The notes under the pieces: model-generated
Database searches by the model: none
What the model saw: only the letters and a program-made list of their open reading frames with translations
What the model was told of the DNA's origin: nothing
Assembly: GCA_026987795.1 (NCBI GenBank)
Contig: JALSMF010000453.1
Coordinates: 1-6,246 of the forward strand
Source: Bacteroidales bacterium
Lineage (GTDB): Bacteria > Bacteroidota > Bacteroidia > Bacteroidales > JAADGE01
Direction of reading: 5' to 3'
Length of the DNA stretch: 6,246 nucleotides
Part shown: positions 1-6,246 of the stretch, piece after piece
Layout: each line of letters opens with the position of its first letter
How positions within the stretch are numbered: the stretch's first letter is position 1
Position numbers and translations under genes: made by a program

Positions 1-502
1 GTTTTCCTCCGACAAATTTTCCGGTTACAACAAAAGAACGAACATAATAAGGAGTTTCGTAATGCAGCCCGAAACCGCTTCGAAATGTCAGCCCCCTGTC
101 CAATTCATCAGATGTAATAAAGCTTTCAGGCTCTGAACTTCCGTTAAAATATATATTTGAATTTTGTGCCAAACGAGACATCAAATCTATTTTATCTACC
201 GAATCATAGCCGCAAACTACGGGGTCAGGTGCTTTAGAATAAACATGCCCGTATATCAAAATACTGTCTGCCAGCATTCCTCCCTCTGTTTTTCTTACAT
301 AAGAAATATTCTCTTCAATTAAAGCATAATTGTCCGTAACAACAAGCAAGCTGTCCGGGCTTCCGCTGATATATTTCACTACGCCGTCCGGAGTTATATA
401 AGTGCCGCTGTCAAATTCTCTTATTATTGAATAAGGATTATCATCAAATTTACAAGATGAGATTACGGCAATTAACAATATTAAATAACTTATTTTTTTC
501 AT
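1..502 (-). CDS. Partial lipoprotein with fibronectin-III-like extracellular repeat (3' end outside window)
   Basis: An open frame runs on the minus strand from ATG at 502-500 to the window edge with no stop: 167 codons, N-terminal part only. Residues 1-16 are a lipoprotein signal (KK, hydrophobic run LILLIAVI, then ISSC), so Cys17 should be lipidated and the protein anchored in the outer membrane. The mature start CKFDDN has acidic residues at +4/+5, loosely like the surface-export signal of Bacteroidota lipoproteins. Around residues 80-165 the pattern YGHVYS...PDPVV, an L-rich segment, then YETPYYVRSFVVT resembles the fibronectin-III-like repeats of Bacteroidota surface lipoproteins (YGhvWS ... 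L.p.T.YYVRaY). It looks like a structural or binding module; no catalytic motif is visible and the function is unknown. The gene is divergent from grpE. The frame was translated codon by codon from the reverse complement; the domain assignment is by eye. Confidence 0.85.
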   Translation of the reverse strand, partial: MKKISYLILLIAVISSCKFDDNPYSIIREFDSGTYITPDGVVKYISGSPDSLLVVTDNYALIEENISYVRKTEGGMLADSILIYGHVYSKAPDPVVCGYDSVDKIDLMSRLAQNSNIYFNGSSEPESFITSDELDRGLTFRSGFGLHYETPYYVRSFVVTGKFVGGK

Positions 503-534
503 ATTTTCTGGTTTATTTCCTGTATTACGTGTTT

Positions 535-565
535 CAAATATATGAATATCATACAAAATAACGAA
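535..565 (-). promoter_or_regulatory. Candidate Bacteroidota promoter for the partial lipoprotein gene
   Basis: Read on the minus strand, TATATTTG (542-535) is an exact match to the Bacteroidota -7 consensus TAnnTTTG. TTCG (565-562), 19 bases upstream, matches three of four bases of the -33 element TTTG. The expected transcription start lies roughly 25 bases before the ATG at 502. This is a pattern match only, in AT-rich DNA where chance matches occur. Confidence 0.45.
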
Positions 566-576
566 AAATATTAATA

Positions 577-627
577 ATTATTGATTTTTTTTGACAAGAT
601 AAATGATTATTGATTTAAAATTGACAA
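577..627 (+). repeat. Imperfect direct repeat pair upstream of grpE
   Basis: Two copies of the pattern ATTATTGATTT followed by A/T and then TTGACAA occur at 577-597 and 606-627. The TTGACA hexamers start exactly 30 bases apart (591 and 621). The repeat lies about 150-200 bp before the grpE start. It could be a tandem operator or a pair of promoter elements, but no matching -7 box sits at the right distance downstream of either copy. The area is AT-rich, so coincidence remains possible. Confidence 0.4.
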
Positions 628-779
628 AAATTATACCGTAACAGACACGAATAACTGACTAAACTTTATCCTTTACAATTATTTTAATGACAATTTGACT
701 GTTTGAAATAACCGGCAAATATTTTGATATCTCCGACTTGAGAGAAATTTCCGTTTAACAAACAAAATTTATTATAGAA

Positions 780-1406
780 ATGGCAAAAAAAGAATTAAAT
801 TCAGAAAAAGATATTAATAAGCACACAGAGAATATGAACAACGAAAAAGAAAAAAACGATAAAAATAAATCGGAAAGAAAAAACAGTTCCGATAAAAATA
901 AAAAAGAACCTAAAGCAAAAACAAAGAAAAGTTCTAAAACTAAAAATAAAGCAGAAGAAAAAATCAAAGAGTTGGAAGAAAAAATAAATGAACTTAACGA
1001 CAAATACTTAAGGCTTGTAGCCGAATATGACAATTACCGCAAACGCACTTTAAAAGAAAAAACGGAACTTATAAAAACAGCCGGAGAAGATACTCTGGTT
1101 AATTTTTTGCCGGTAATGGACAATATTGACAGAGCTAAAAAATCTGTTGACGAAGCAAAGGACATTGAAGCGGTAAAAGAAGGTATTAACCTGATATACA
1201 AGCATCTCCACAACTTCCTTAAAGAACGCGGAATTAAAGAAATTGAAGCTGTAGGAGAAGTTTTCGATACCGATTTACACGAAGCTCTGACAAAAGTTCC
1301 GGCTGCCGAAGATGATATGAAAGGAAAGGTTGTTGATGTTATAGAAAAAGGATATAAAATGAACGACAAAGTATTAAGATACGCAAAGGTCGTTGTAGGA
1401 GAGTAA
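780..1406 (+). CDS. grpE: GrpE, nucleotide-exchange factor for DnaK
   Basis: A 208-residue cytosolic co-chaperone that opens the DnaK nucleotide pocket to release ADP, resetting the DnaK-DnaJ folding cycle. Residues 1-57 are a Lys/Glu/Asn-rich, probably disordered tail. A coiled coil follows (about 57-105), including the family segment LRLVAEYDNYRKRT (77-90). Then come the helical bundle with FLPVMDNIDRA (109-119) and the C-terminal beta wing with FDTDLHEALTKVPA (162-175) and GYKMNDKVLRYAKVVVG (191-207), which together give a clear GrpE signature. The length is slightly above the usual 170-200 because of the tail. The start at 780 is preferred over Met19 because MAKKE begins the continuous charged tail, though the tail alone cannot prove it. 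dnaJ follows 75 bp downstream on the same strand, in keeping with a shared chaperone operon. Confidence 0.97.
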   Translation: MAKKELNSEKDINKHTENMNNEKEKNDKNKSERKNSSDKNKKEPKAKTKKSSKTKNKAEEKIKELEEKINELNDKYLRLVAEYDNYRKRTLKEKTELIKTAGEDTLVNFLPVMDNIDRAKKSVDEAKDIEAVKEGINLIYKHLHNFLKERGIKEIEAVGEVFDTDLHEALTKVPAAEDDMKGKVVDVIEKGYKMNDKVLRYAKVVVGE

Positions 1407-1457
1407 TTTTTTAAGGTATAAATTTTCAAAAAAATGCAAAACAGTTGTCTTTTTAAC

Positions 1458-1465
1458 TAAATTTG
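1458..1465 (+). promoter_or_regulatory. Candidate -7 promoter box in front of dnaJ
   Basis: TAAATTTG is an exact match to TAnnTTTG and lies 16 bp before the dnaJ ATG, in the 75-bp grpE-dnaJ gap. No convincing TTTG -33 element is seen at the normal 17-23 base spacing (the nearest TTG, at 1445-1447, is only 10 bases away), and the resulting leader would be only about 10 nt. If real, it would give dnaJ transcripts independent of grpE. Confidence 0.3.
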
Positions 1466-1481
1466 CAGACAAAATAACATT

Positions 1482-2627
1482 ATGAGTAAGAGAGATTATT
1501 ACGAGATACTCGGAGTTTCTAAAAGTGCCGATAAAAGCGAAATAAAAAAAGCATACAGAAAAGTGGCGGTTAAATATCACCCGGACAAAAACCCCGGAGA
1601 TAAAGAAGCTGAAGAGAAATTTAAAGAAGCTGCCGAGGCATATGAAGTTTTAAGTGATGACGAAAAACGGGCAAAATATGACAAATTCGGACATTCTGCA
1701 TTCGACGGAGCCGGGGGTTTCGGAGGAGGAGGCGGAATGACAGTTGAGGATATTTTTTCTCATTTCGGAGATATTTTCGGAGATATGGGCTTCGGAGGTT
1801 TCGGAGGTTTCGGAAGATCAACATCTTCAAGAAAAAGAGTGAATAAAGGAACTAACATAAGAATCAGAGTAAAATTATCCTTAAAAGATATTCTATACGG
1901 AACAACAAAAAAAGTTAAAGTAAGAAAGCATGTAAAATGCAGCCGTTGCAGCGGAACCGGAGCCGAAAACAATGAAGTTGAAACATGTTCGACATGTAAC
2001 GGAAGAGGACAGGTGATTAGAGTACAAAATACTTTCCTGGGACAAATGCAAACAAGCACAATTTGCCCTTCTTGTCACGGACAAGGAACCATAATTAAAC
2101 ATAAATGCTCTCATTGTCACGGCGAGGGTATTGTAAAAGGCGAAGAAATAGTTCACGTAAACGTTCCTGCCGGAGTTTCCGAAGGAATGCAGATGAAACT
2201 GGGAGGCAAAGGAAATGCCGCAAGAAGAGGCGGAGTTAACGGCGATTTAATCGTAATATTTGAAGAAGAAGAACATCCTGAATTAATTCGCGACGAAAAT
2301 GATTTGTTATACAATCTGTATATAAGTTTCCCGGATGCCGCACTCGGAACATCTGCCGAAATTCCTGCAATAGACAATAAGGTTAAAATAAAAATACCGC
2401 CCGGAACTCAAAGCGGTAAAATATTAAGACTCAGAGGAAAAGGCTTACCGTCTTACGGAAGTTACGGAAAAGGAGACATTCTGGTAAAAGTAAATGTCTG
2501 GACACCGACTAATTTAACCAAAGAAGAAAAACGAATTCTTGAAAAATTAAAAGATTCACCGAATTTTACTCCGAATCCCGAATCTGAAGATAAAAGTTTT
2601 TTTGACAGAGTTAAAAATATGTTTTAG
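1482..2627 (+). CDS. dnaJ: DnaJ, type I Hsp40 co-chaperone
   Basis: A 381-residue cytosolic co-chaperone that binds unfolded clients and stimulates DnaK ATP hydrolysis. All type I domains are present in order. The J domain spans residues 1-70 with the catalytic HPD at 33-35. A Gly/Phe-rich linker follows (about 71-112) with GGFGGGGG and repeated GFGGFGGF. The zinc-binding domain (about 150-215) has four complete CxxCxGxG motifs: C153/C156, C169/C172, C195/C198 and C209/C212. Two beta-sandwich client-binding domains (about 218-340) include VPAGVSEGM and IPPGTQSGKILRLRGKG, and a short C-terminal dimerisation region closes the protein. Length and motif set are those of full-length DnaJ, so this is not a CbpA-like or truncated paralogue. 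The start ATG is followed directly by the canonical SKRDYYEILGV. There is no Shine-Dalgarno sequence. Transcription ends at the hairpin 10 bp after the stop. Confidence 0.98.
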   Translation: MSKRDYYEILGVSKSADKSEIKKAYRKVAVKYHPDKNPGDKEAEEKFKEAAEAYEVLSDDEKRAKYDKFGHSAFDGAGGFGGGGGMTVEDIFSHFGDIFGDMGFGGFGGFGRSTSSRKRVNKGTNIRIRVKLSLKDILYGTTKKVKVRKHVKCSRCSGTGAENNEVETCSTCNGRGQVIRVQNTFLGQMQTSTICPSCHGQGTIIKHKCSHCHGEGIVKGEEIVHVNVPAGVSEGMQMKLGGKGNAARRGGVNGDLIVIFEEEEHPELIRDENDLLYNLYISFPDAALGTSAEIPAIDNKVKIKIPPGTQSGKILRLRGKGLPSYGSYGKGDILVKVNVWTPTNLTKEEKRILEKLKDSPNFTPNPESEDKSFFDRVKNMF

Positions 2628-2636
2628 CAAAACAAT

Positions 2637-2675
2637 AAAAAAGGTCATACATAAAAATAACGTATGACCTTTTTT
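2637..2675. terminator. Bidirectional intrinsic terminator between dnaJ and the SPOR gene
   Basis: A perfect 14-bp inverted repeat: the left arm AAAAAAGGTCATAC (2637-2650) pairs with the right arm GTATGACCTTTTTT (2662-2675) around an 11-base AT-rich loop. The A-run on the left and T-run on the right give a U-tract in both directions. It starts 10 bp after the dnaJ stop and ends 15 bp before the stop of the convergent gene on the minus strand, so it can end both transcripts. Confidence 0.9.
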
Positions 2676-2690
2676 CAAACTACATATTTT

Positions 2691-3686
2691 CTATTGTAAA
2701 ACATCACGCAAATAAACTTTTACTTCTTTTCCGTCTTTATATTCAACAATATAAACATCTGTAAGTCCGTAAGCATTTTTATAGTTTTTAGCCTCCTGAA
2801 AGTCCTTAAAACTACCCACCGTATACTTATAGTAAACATTTGACTTATATGTCTTTACGGGCAAATCTGTTTTATTAAGCCTCTTAAGTTGAGACTCATT
2901 TGCAGGCAGAATTGAAGCCCCTATTTGCAACCTGAACTCGTGCTTAACATTCCCGGTCGGCTGATAATTAACGCCTGTGTTGCTGTAATCGTCACTGTTC
3001 CCGACAACTTCGGAGTTTTCGTTTCCGTCAGTCGTAATAATCTTATGATTAAACTTATAGCCGCTCTGCAAAGCAGGGTCATTTACGCTGAAACTTCTTG
3101 TATCGAAATCTTCGGTATTATTATTTTCAAATGTGTTGTCGGCGGTATAATCATCTTTCATCACAGAATAATCTGCTGTTTCCCATCCGTTTAACAAAGC
3201 AAATACGGTACTTAAACCGTCAATTGCTTCAATTTCTTTTTGATGTGCCGTTTTTAACAATTCATAAGCTTCTTTTTCATCTTTTAGCTCTCCTGCCTTC
3301 AATCTGTTATAAATTGAAAGACGAAAATTACTTTTCGAATCCTGCATCAATCTGTTAAGATATTCCCGCTTATCTCCGTCAGTTTTATCAATTAATGATG
3401 TTAACTTTTTTTCATAAACAGTAAAAATTGTTCTGTAACTGTTTTTAAATATCGAAGATGCACTTTTTGATTTTGACAATGCCTTAGAAATTTGCTTGCC
3501 TGAAAACAGCTTCTCGGCAGCATTAAAATCTTTTTGTGCATTTTTAATTGCTTTAGAAGCATTTGTCAACTCTTCTCTACTTTTTTTGTCAAATGTTTTC
3601 TTTATATCGTCAAAATACTTATTATTTTGCCCGTTAAGCACTAAAGCAGTAAATAAGAAGAGTATAAAAAATAAATATTTATTCAT
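2691..3686 (-). CDS. Secreted helical protein with C-terminal SPOR domain
   Basis: A 331-residue envelope protein from ATG at 3686-3684. A signal peptide covers residues 1 to about 20 (MNKYLFFILFLFTALVLNGQ), with no lipobox Cys. Residues about 21-170 are predicted helical and Lys/Ser/Ala-rich, like the amphipathic or coiled-coil helices of periplasmic scaffolds. Residues 170-248 form an Asn/Asp/Thr-rich, low-complexity linker. The C-terminal part, about 250-325, reads as a SPOR domain: FRLQIGAS (251-258), YYKYTVGSFKDFQEAKNY (285-302) and VYIVEYKDGKEV (311-322). SPOR domains in well-studied proteins bind glycan strands lacking stem peptides, often at division sites; such binding here is inferred. 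An upstream in-frame Met at 3749 would put 21 charged residues before the hydrophobic run, so the Met at 3686 is preferred. The gene is convergent with dnaJ and divergent from the aminopeptidase gene. No specific named family is recognised. Confidence 0.85.
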   Translation of the reverse strand: MNKYLFFILFLFTALVLNGQNNKYFDDIKKTFDKKSREELTNASKAIKNAQKDFNAAEKLFSGKQISKALSKSKSASSIFKNSYRTIFTVYEKKLTSLIDKTDGDKREYLNRLMQDSKSNFRLSIYNRLKAGELKDEKEAYELLKTAHQKEIEAIDGLSTVFALLNGWETADYSVMKDDYTADNTFENNNTEDFDTRSFSVNDPALQSGYKFNHKIITTDGNENSEVVGNSDDYSNTGVNYQPTGNVKHEFRLQIGASILPANESQLKRLNKTDLPVKTYKSNVYYKYTVGSFKDFQEAKNYKNAYGLTDVYIVEYKDGKEVKVYLRDVLQ

Positions 3687-3949
3687 TTTTATAAGGTTTA
3701 AGTTAAGTTTAACATTACTGATGTTTTTATGTCTTACTCGGTTACACAATTATTACACAAATAATTTGCCGGAATAAACAAACATCACTTTAAATAACTA
3801 ATATCTTTCCCGTAAAAAGTTTGTCATTAGATATCAGATTATAAAATCTCAACAATTACAAAAAAGAGAACTTGTAAAATAAACATATTTTTAAATACTG
3901 AAGCAAAATATTACATTTGTTGTTTAATTTTATCCGTTAAATACATAAT
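3687..3949. other. Divergent intergenic region between SPOR gene and aminopeptidase gene
   Basis: These 263 bp hold no supportable gene. The right-hand part contains the plus-strand promoter candidate. A short palindrome, CAAATAATTTG, lies at 3758-3768. I could not find a convincing -33/-7 pair for the minus-strand SPOR gene, so its promoter is unassigned. Confidence 0.55.
3889..3919 (+). promoter_or_regulatory. Candidate Bacteroidota promoter for the M1 aminopeptidase gene
   Basis: TACATTTG (3912-3919) matches the -7 consensus TAnnTTTG exactly. TTTT at 3889-3892 matches three of four bases of the -33 element TTTG with a 19-base spacer. The predicted start would give a leader of about 24 nt before the ATG at 3950. 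This is the best-placed promoter candidate in the window, but it is still only a pattern match. Confidence 0.5.
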
Positions 3950-6013
3950 ATGAAATCCGGAAAACTGCTTATTGTCCTGCTTACAGCTTTTTTTTTGTCC
4001 TGTAAAACCGAAAAAATTGTTATTGACAAACCTGAAAAATCTTCATACTCCGTCCGAGAGCTAATTGATAACGATATAAAAACAGTTTCTGAAAAAGAAA
4101 AGCTTATAAGTAACTATAAAGCCTCAAATACAATTTATGCAAACCTTATAAACACTGAACTGCATATAAAATTTAATTACTCGAAAAAACAAGCATACGG
4201 AAAAGCGGTTATTACTTTAAAACCTCATTTTTATCCTACGGATTCAATTATTTTAGATGCCCGAGAGTTTAATATTAATGAAATAAGTGTCAGTTATAAA
4301 AATAAAGAAATAAATAACATATCATATTTATACAAAAACAATAAAATAAAGATAAAACTTGACAAAAATTATACACGAAACGACACTCTGAAAATTTATG
4401 TAAATTATACCGCTAATCCCGAAAAGGTTAAGCCGGGCGGTTCGCCGGCAATACATTCAAACAAAGGGCTTTATTTCATAAATGCCGATACGGAGAACCC
4501 TCAAATATGGACACAAGGCGAAACAGAGTCAAATTCTTGCTGGTTTCCTACAATCGACTCTCCGAATCAAAAAATGACACAAGATTTTTATATTACCGCA
4601 AGAAACGATTTCATTTCTTTGTCAAACGGAAAATTGATAAGTTCCGTAGCAAATGAAGACAACACACGAACCGACTATTGGCGACAAGACATACCTCACG
4701 CACCGTATTTAGCAATGATAGCTGCAGGCAAATTTTCTGTTATAAAAGATCATTGGCGAGATATTCCGCTGAACGTTTATGTCGAAAAAGGAAAAGAAGA
4801 AAAAGCCGAAAAAATATTCGGAAATACACCTGAAATGATTGAGTTTTTCTCCCGAATATTAAATTACGACTTTCCTTGGGACAAATATTCGCAGATAGTA
4901 GTTAAAAATTTTGTTTCGGGTGCAATGGAAAATACAGGTGCCGTAGTCTTCGGAGAATTTGTTTTGAACTTCAGAAACGAGCAACACCGAATAAAAAACG
5001 AAACCGTTGTTGCTCACGAGTTATCTCACCATTGGTTCGGCGATTTGGTAACTTGCGAATCGTGGGCAAACCTGCCGCTTAACGAATCTTTTGCAACTTA
5101 TTTTGAGTATCTCTGGACAGAACACAAATACGGCAGATTTGAAGCAGATAATCACATATCCGATAACTTTAACGAATATAATTTTGAACGATTCTTTAAA
5201 AACAAAGATTTAATAAGATTTTATTATAAACACAGAGATAATATGTTCGATGCTCATTCATATCAAAAAGGCGGTCTTATACTTCATATGCTGCGATATA
5301 CCGTAGGCGATGATGCTTTTTTCAAAGCATTGAATTTATACCTTAAAACAAATGAATACAAAACAGTTGAAATCCATAACCTGAGATTAGCTTTTGAAGA
5401 AGTAACAGGTGAAGACTTAAACTGGTTCTTTAACGAATGGTTCTTAAATAAAGGCATACCGGAGCTTAAAATTACTTACGGTTATATTCCGGAAACGAAA
5501 AGTGCAAGTATAAAAATAGAGCAAACTCAAAATTTAAACAAAGCCCCTCTCTACAAAATAAAAACCTCTGTCGACATATATTTGCCCGATACCGTAATAA
5601 ATAAAAAAATAACTGTTACAAAACAATCTCAAACTTTTAAATTTTATGTCGAAACCCGACCTTTATTTATAAATTTCGACCCCGACAATGCTGTTCTTTG
5701 CAAAAAAGATGAAAACTATACAATAACAGAATACACAGACATACTTGATAAAGCTCCGCTTTATTCCGATAAAATTGAAGCTTTTAATGCTCTTATTTAC
5801 ACCCGTTCACACAAACTAAACAAAATATACCTGAGACTTGCACAGCACCCCTATTGGAAATTCAGGTACAAAGCAATTTCAGGTTTTAATAAAAACATTG
5901 AAACCGACAAAATCCTAATCGACAAATTCATCAAAGTCCTGAAAGAAATCAGTAAAAACGATAAAAATATAAAAGTAAGAAATTTAGCTGCAAAAAAATT
6001 AAAAAATTTATGA
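3950..6013 (+). CDS. M1-family zinc aminopeptidase, lipoprotein
   Basis: A 687-residue metallopeptidase expected to cleave N-terminal residues from peptides. Residues 1-17 are a lipoprotein signal (KLLIVLLTAFFLSC), so Cys18 should be lipidated and the enzyme anchored in the outer membrane. The N-terminal beta domain is at about 60-270, including CWFPTIDSPNQKMTQDFYIT (197-216), the typical M1 segment before the substrate-binding GAMEN motif (324-328). The zinc site is complete: HELSH (356-360) and Glu379 in NES, spaced as HExxH-18x-E. Tyr438 in AHSYQKGG is the expected transition-state tyrosine. The catalytic helical domain ends near 500 (WFFNEWFLNKGIP), a beta domain covers about 505-585, and a short helical tail (about 600-687) ends in a HEAT-like DKNIKVRNLAAKKL. 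Many M1 enzymes carry a longer C-terminal helical domain, so this tail is short. The start is well fixed by the signal peptide. No partner gene is adjacent. Confidence 0.95.
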   Translation: MKSGKLLIVLLTAFFLSCKTEKIVIDKPEKSSYSVRELIDNDIKTVSEKEKLISNYKASNTIYANLINTELHIKFNYSKKQAYGKAVITLKPHFYPTDSIILDAREFNINEISVSYKNKEINNISYLYKNNKIKIKLDKNYTRNDTLKIYVNYTANPEKVKPGGSPAIHSNKGLYFINADTENPQIWTQGETESNSCWFPTIDSPNQKMTQDFYITARNDFISLSNGKLISSVANEDNTRTDYWRQDIPHAPYLAMIAAGKFSVIKDHWRDIPLNVYVEKGKEEKAEKIFGNTPEMIEFFSRILNYDFPWDKYSQIVVKNFVSGAMENTGAVVFGEFVLNFRNEQHRIKNETVVAHELSHHWFGDLVTCESWANLPLNESFATYFEYLWTEHKYGRFEADNHISDNFNEYNFERFFKNKDLIRFYYKHRDNMFDAHSYQKGGLILHMLRYTVGDDAFFKALNLYLKTNEYKTVEIHNLRLAFEEVTGEDLNWFFNEWFLNKGIPELKITYGYIPETKSASIKIEQTQNLNKAPLYKIKTSVDIYLPDTVINKKITVTKQSQTFKFYVETRPLFINFDPDNAVLCKKDENYTITEYTDILDKAPLYSDKIEAFNALIYTRSHKLNKIYLRLAQHPYWKFRYKAISGFNKNIETDKILIDKFIKVLKEISKNDKNIKVRNLAAKKLKNL

Positions 6014-6233
6014 GACAAAAAATAATTTCCGGTCAATTTTAATATTCCCTAAAATACGCAAATCACAGAATAGTTTATATGGCTTTCGGAAATCTGATAA
6101 AGGTTTTTTTCCCTTAATAATAATCATCCGACTGCTGTTATAAAAGAAAATATAATATTTTTTGCACATAATTTTATTTTTTTATAATTTCGGAAAACAC
6201 ATTATTATTAATAATAAATCAAAAAAACGCAAA
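6014..6233. other. Intergenic region after the aminopeptidase gene
   Basis: No gene is supported here. A short AAGG-T-tract-CCTT hairpin near 6100-6116 is too weak to call as a terminator, and no stronger hairpin follows the aminopeptidase stop. The right-hand part holds the promoter candidate and the very AT-rich leader before the ATG at 6234. Confidence 0.5.
6161..6192 (+). promoter_or_regulatory. Candidate promoter for a gene starting at the window edge
   Basis: TTTG at 6161-6164 and TAATTTCG at 6185-6192 are separated by 20 bases. The second differs from TAnnTTTG at one position. The ATG at 6234 lies about 42 bp downstream, a plausible leader length. This is a weak pattern match in AT-rich DNA. 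Confidence 0.35.
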
Positions 6234-6246
6234 ATGAAAACACGAA
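6234..6246 (+). CDS. Possible start of a further gene (four codons visible)
   Basis: ATG at 6234 begins the frame MKTR and runs off the window. It is preceded by an A-rich leader (AAAAAAACGCAAA), like the other starts in this window, and by a candidate promoter at 6161-6192. The product cannot be identified from four codons, and the call rests only on context. Confidence 0.35.

Larger units (their letters stand above)
503..779. other. Divergent intergenic region between lipoprotein gene and grpE
   Basis: These 277 bp contain no credible coding frame. They hold the minus-strand promoter candidate and the direct repeat listed separately. I found no exact TAnnTTTG box for grpE; the nearest is a TATTTTG at about 719-725, one base short of the consensus spacing. 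No CIRCE element (TTAGCACTC inverted repeat) was seen, so HrcA control of the chaperone genes is not supported. The leader just before the grpE ATG is A-rich without a Shine-Dalgarno sequence. Confidence 0.6.

Noticed and set aside
503..779. A CIRCE operator or other HrcA site in front of grpE
   Set aside because: Neither half of the TTAGCACTC / GAGTGCTAA inverted repeat is present.
755..1033. Minus-strand open frame opposite grpE, rich in Phe, Ser and Leu
   Set aside because: It is the mirror of the Lys/Glu-rich GrpE coding sequence (AAA read as TTT), has no domain, and lies wholly on a real gene.
1791..1816. Tandem 9-base repeat (TTCGGAGGT) as a minisatellite
   Set aside because: It encodes the normal Gly/Phe linker of DnaJ (GFGGFGGFG), so protein composition explains it.
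1760..2377. Several minus-strand frames opposite dnaJ
   Set aside because: They lie within the sure dnaJ frame and show no recognisable motif; their composition is that of reverse-translated DnaJ.
3687..3749. A longer start for the SPOR gene at 3749, adding 21 residues
   Set aside because: The extra residues are charged (MCNRVRHKNISNV...) and would bury the signal peptide, while the Met at 3686 gives a classic signal sequence straight away.
2925..3777. Plus-strand frames opposite the SPOR gene
   Set aside because: They have no domain or start context, and the minus frame has a signal peptide, a SPOR domain and a terminator in the right place.
6012..6143. Possible frameshifted continuation of the aminopeptidase past its stop
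   Set aside because: A +1 frame stays open to about 6143, but its translation shows no HEAT-like or other M1 C-terminal pattern, so the stop at 6011-6013 is taken as real.
1..6246. A new multi-gene defence, mobile or biosynthetic system
   Set aside because: The genes are on different strands, separated by terminators and divergent promoters, and the recognised ones are core chaperones and a common peptidase; no integrase, transposase, repeat array or nuclease is seen.

Overview
The window is AT-rich bacterial DNA that reads as Bacteroidota (Bacteroidetes), most plausibly a Bacteroidales- or Marinilabiliales-like member; the exact lineage cannot be fixed from this stretch. The pointers are: start codons without Shine-Dalgarno sequences but with A-rich leaders; several upstream matches to the Bacteroidota -7 element TAnnTTTG; two lipoproteins with short lipoboxes and a repeat-type extracellular domain typical of the phylum; a SPOR protein of a typical Bacteroidota layout; and a grpE-dnaJ pair.

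Layout. Positions 1-502 (minus) hold the N-terminal part of a lipoprotein whose 3' end lies outside the window. A 277-bp divergent intergenic region (503-779) follows, with a good candidate promoter for the lipoprotein and an unexplained imperfect direct repeat. Then come grpE (780-1406, plus) and dnaJ (1482-2627, plus), the nucleotide-exchange factor and J-domain co-chaperone of DnaK; dnaK itself is not here. dnaJ ends in a strong symmetric hairpin (2637-2675) that it shares with a convergent gene, a secreted helical protein with a C-terminal SPOR domain (2691-3686, minus). Another divergent intergenic region (3687-3949) leads to a lipoprotein M1-family zinc aminopeptidase (3950-6013, plus) with all catalytic motifs intact. 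The last 233 bp are intergenic, with a candidate promoter and the first codons of a possible further plus-strand gene (6234 on).

Functionally there are two themes. One is cytosolic protein folding (GrpE and DnaJ, serving DnaK). The other is a set of unrelated envelope proteins: two lipoproteins and a SPOR protein, which may bind peptidoglycan. Nothing shows that the envelope genes form a system with the chaperones; each appears to be its own transcription unit. I found no mobile element, CRISPR array, tRNA, rRNA or convincing new multi-gene system. The more interesting points are regulatory (repeats before grpE, a possible separate dnaJ promoter, the two-way terminator) and the poorly characterised architecture of the SPOR protein and the partial lipoprotein.
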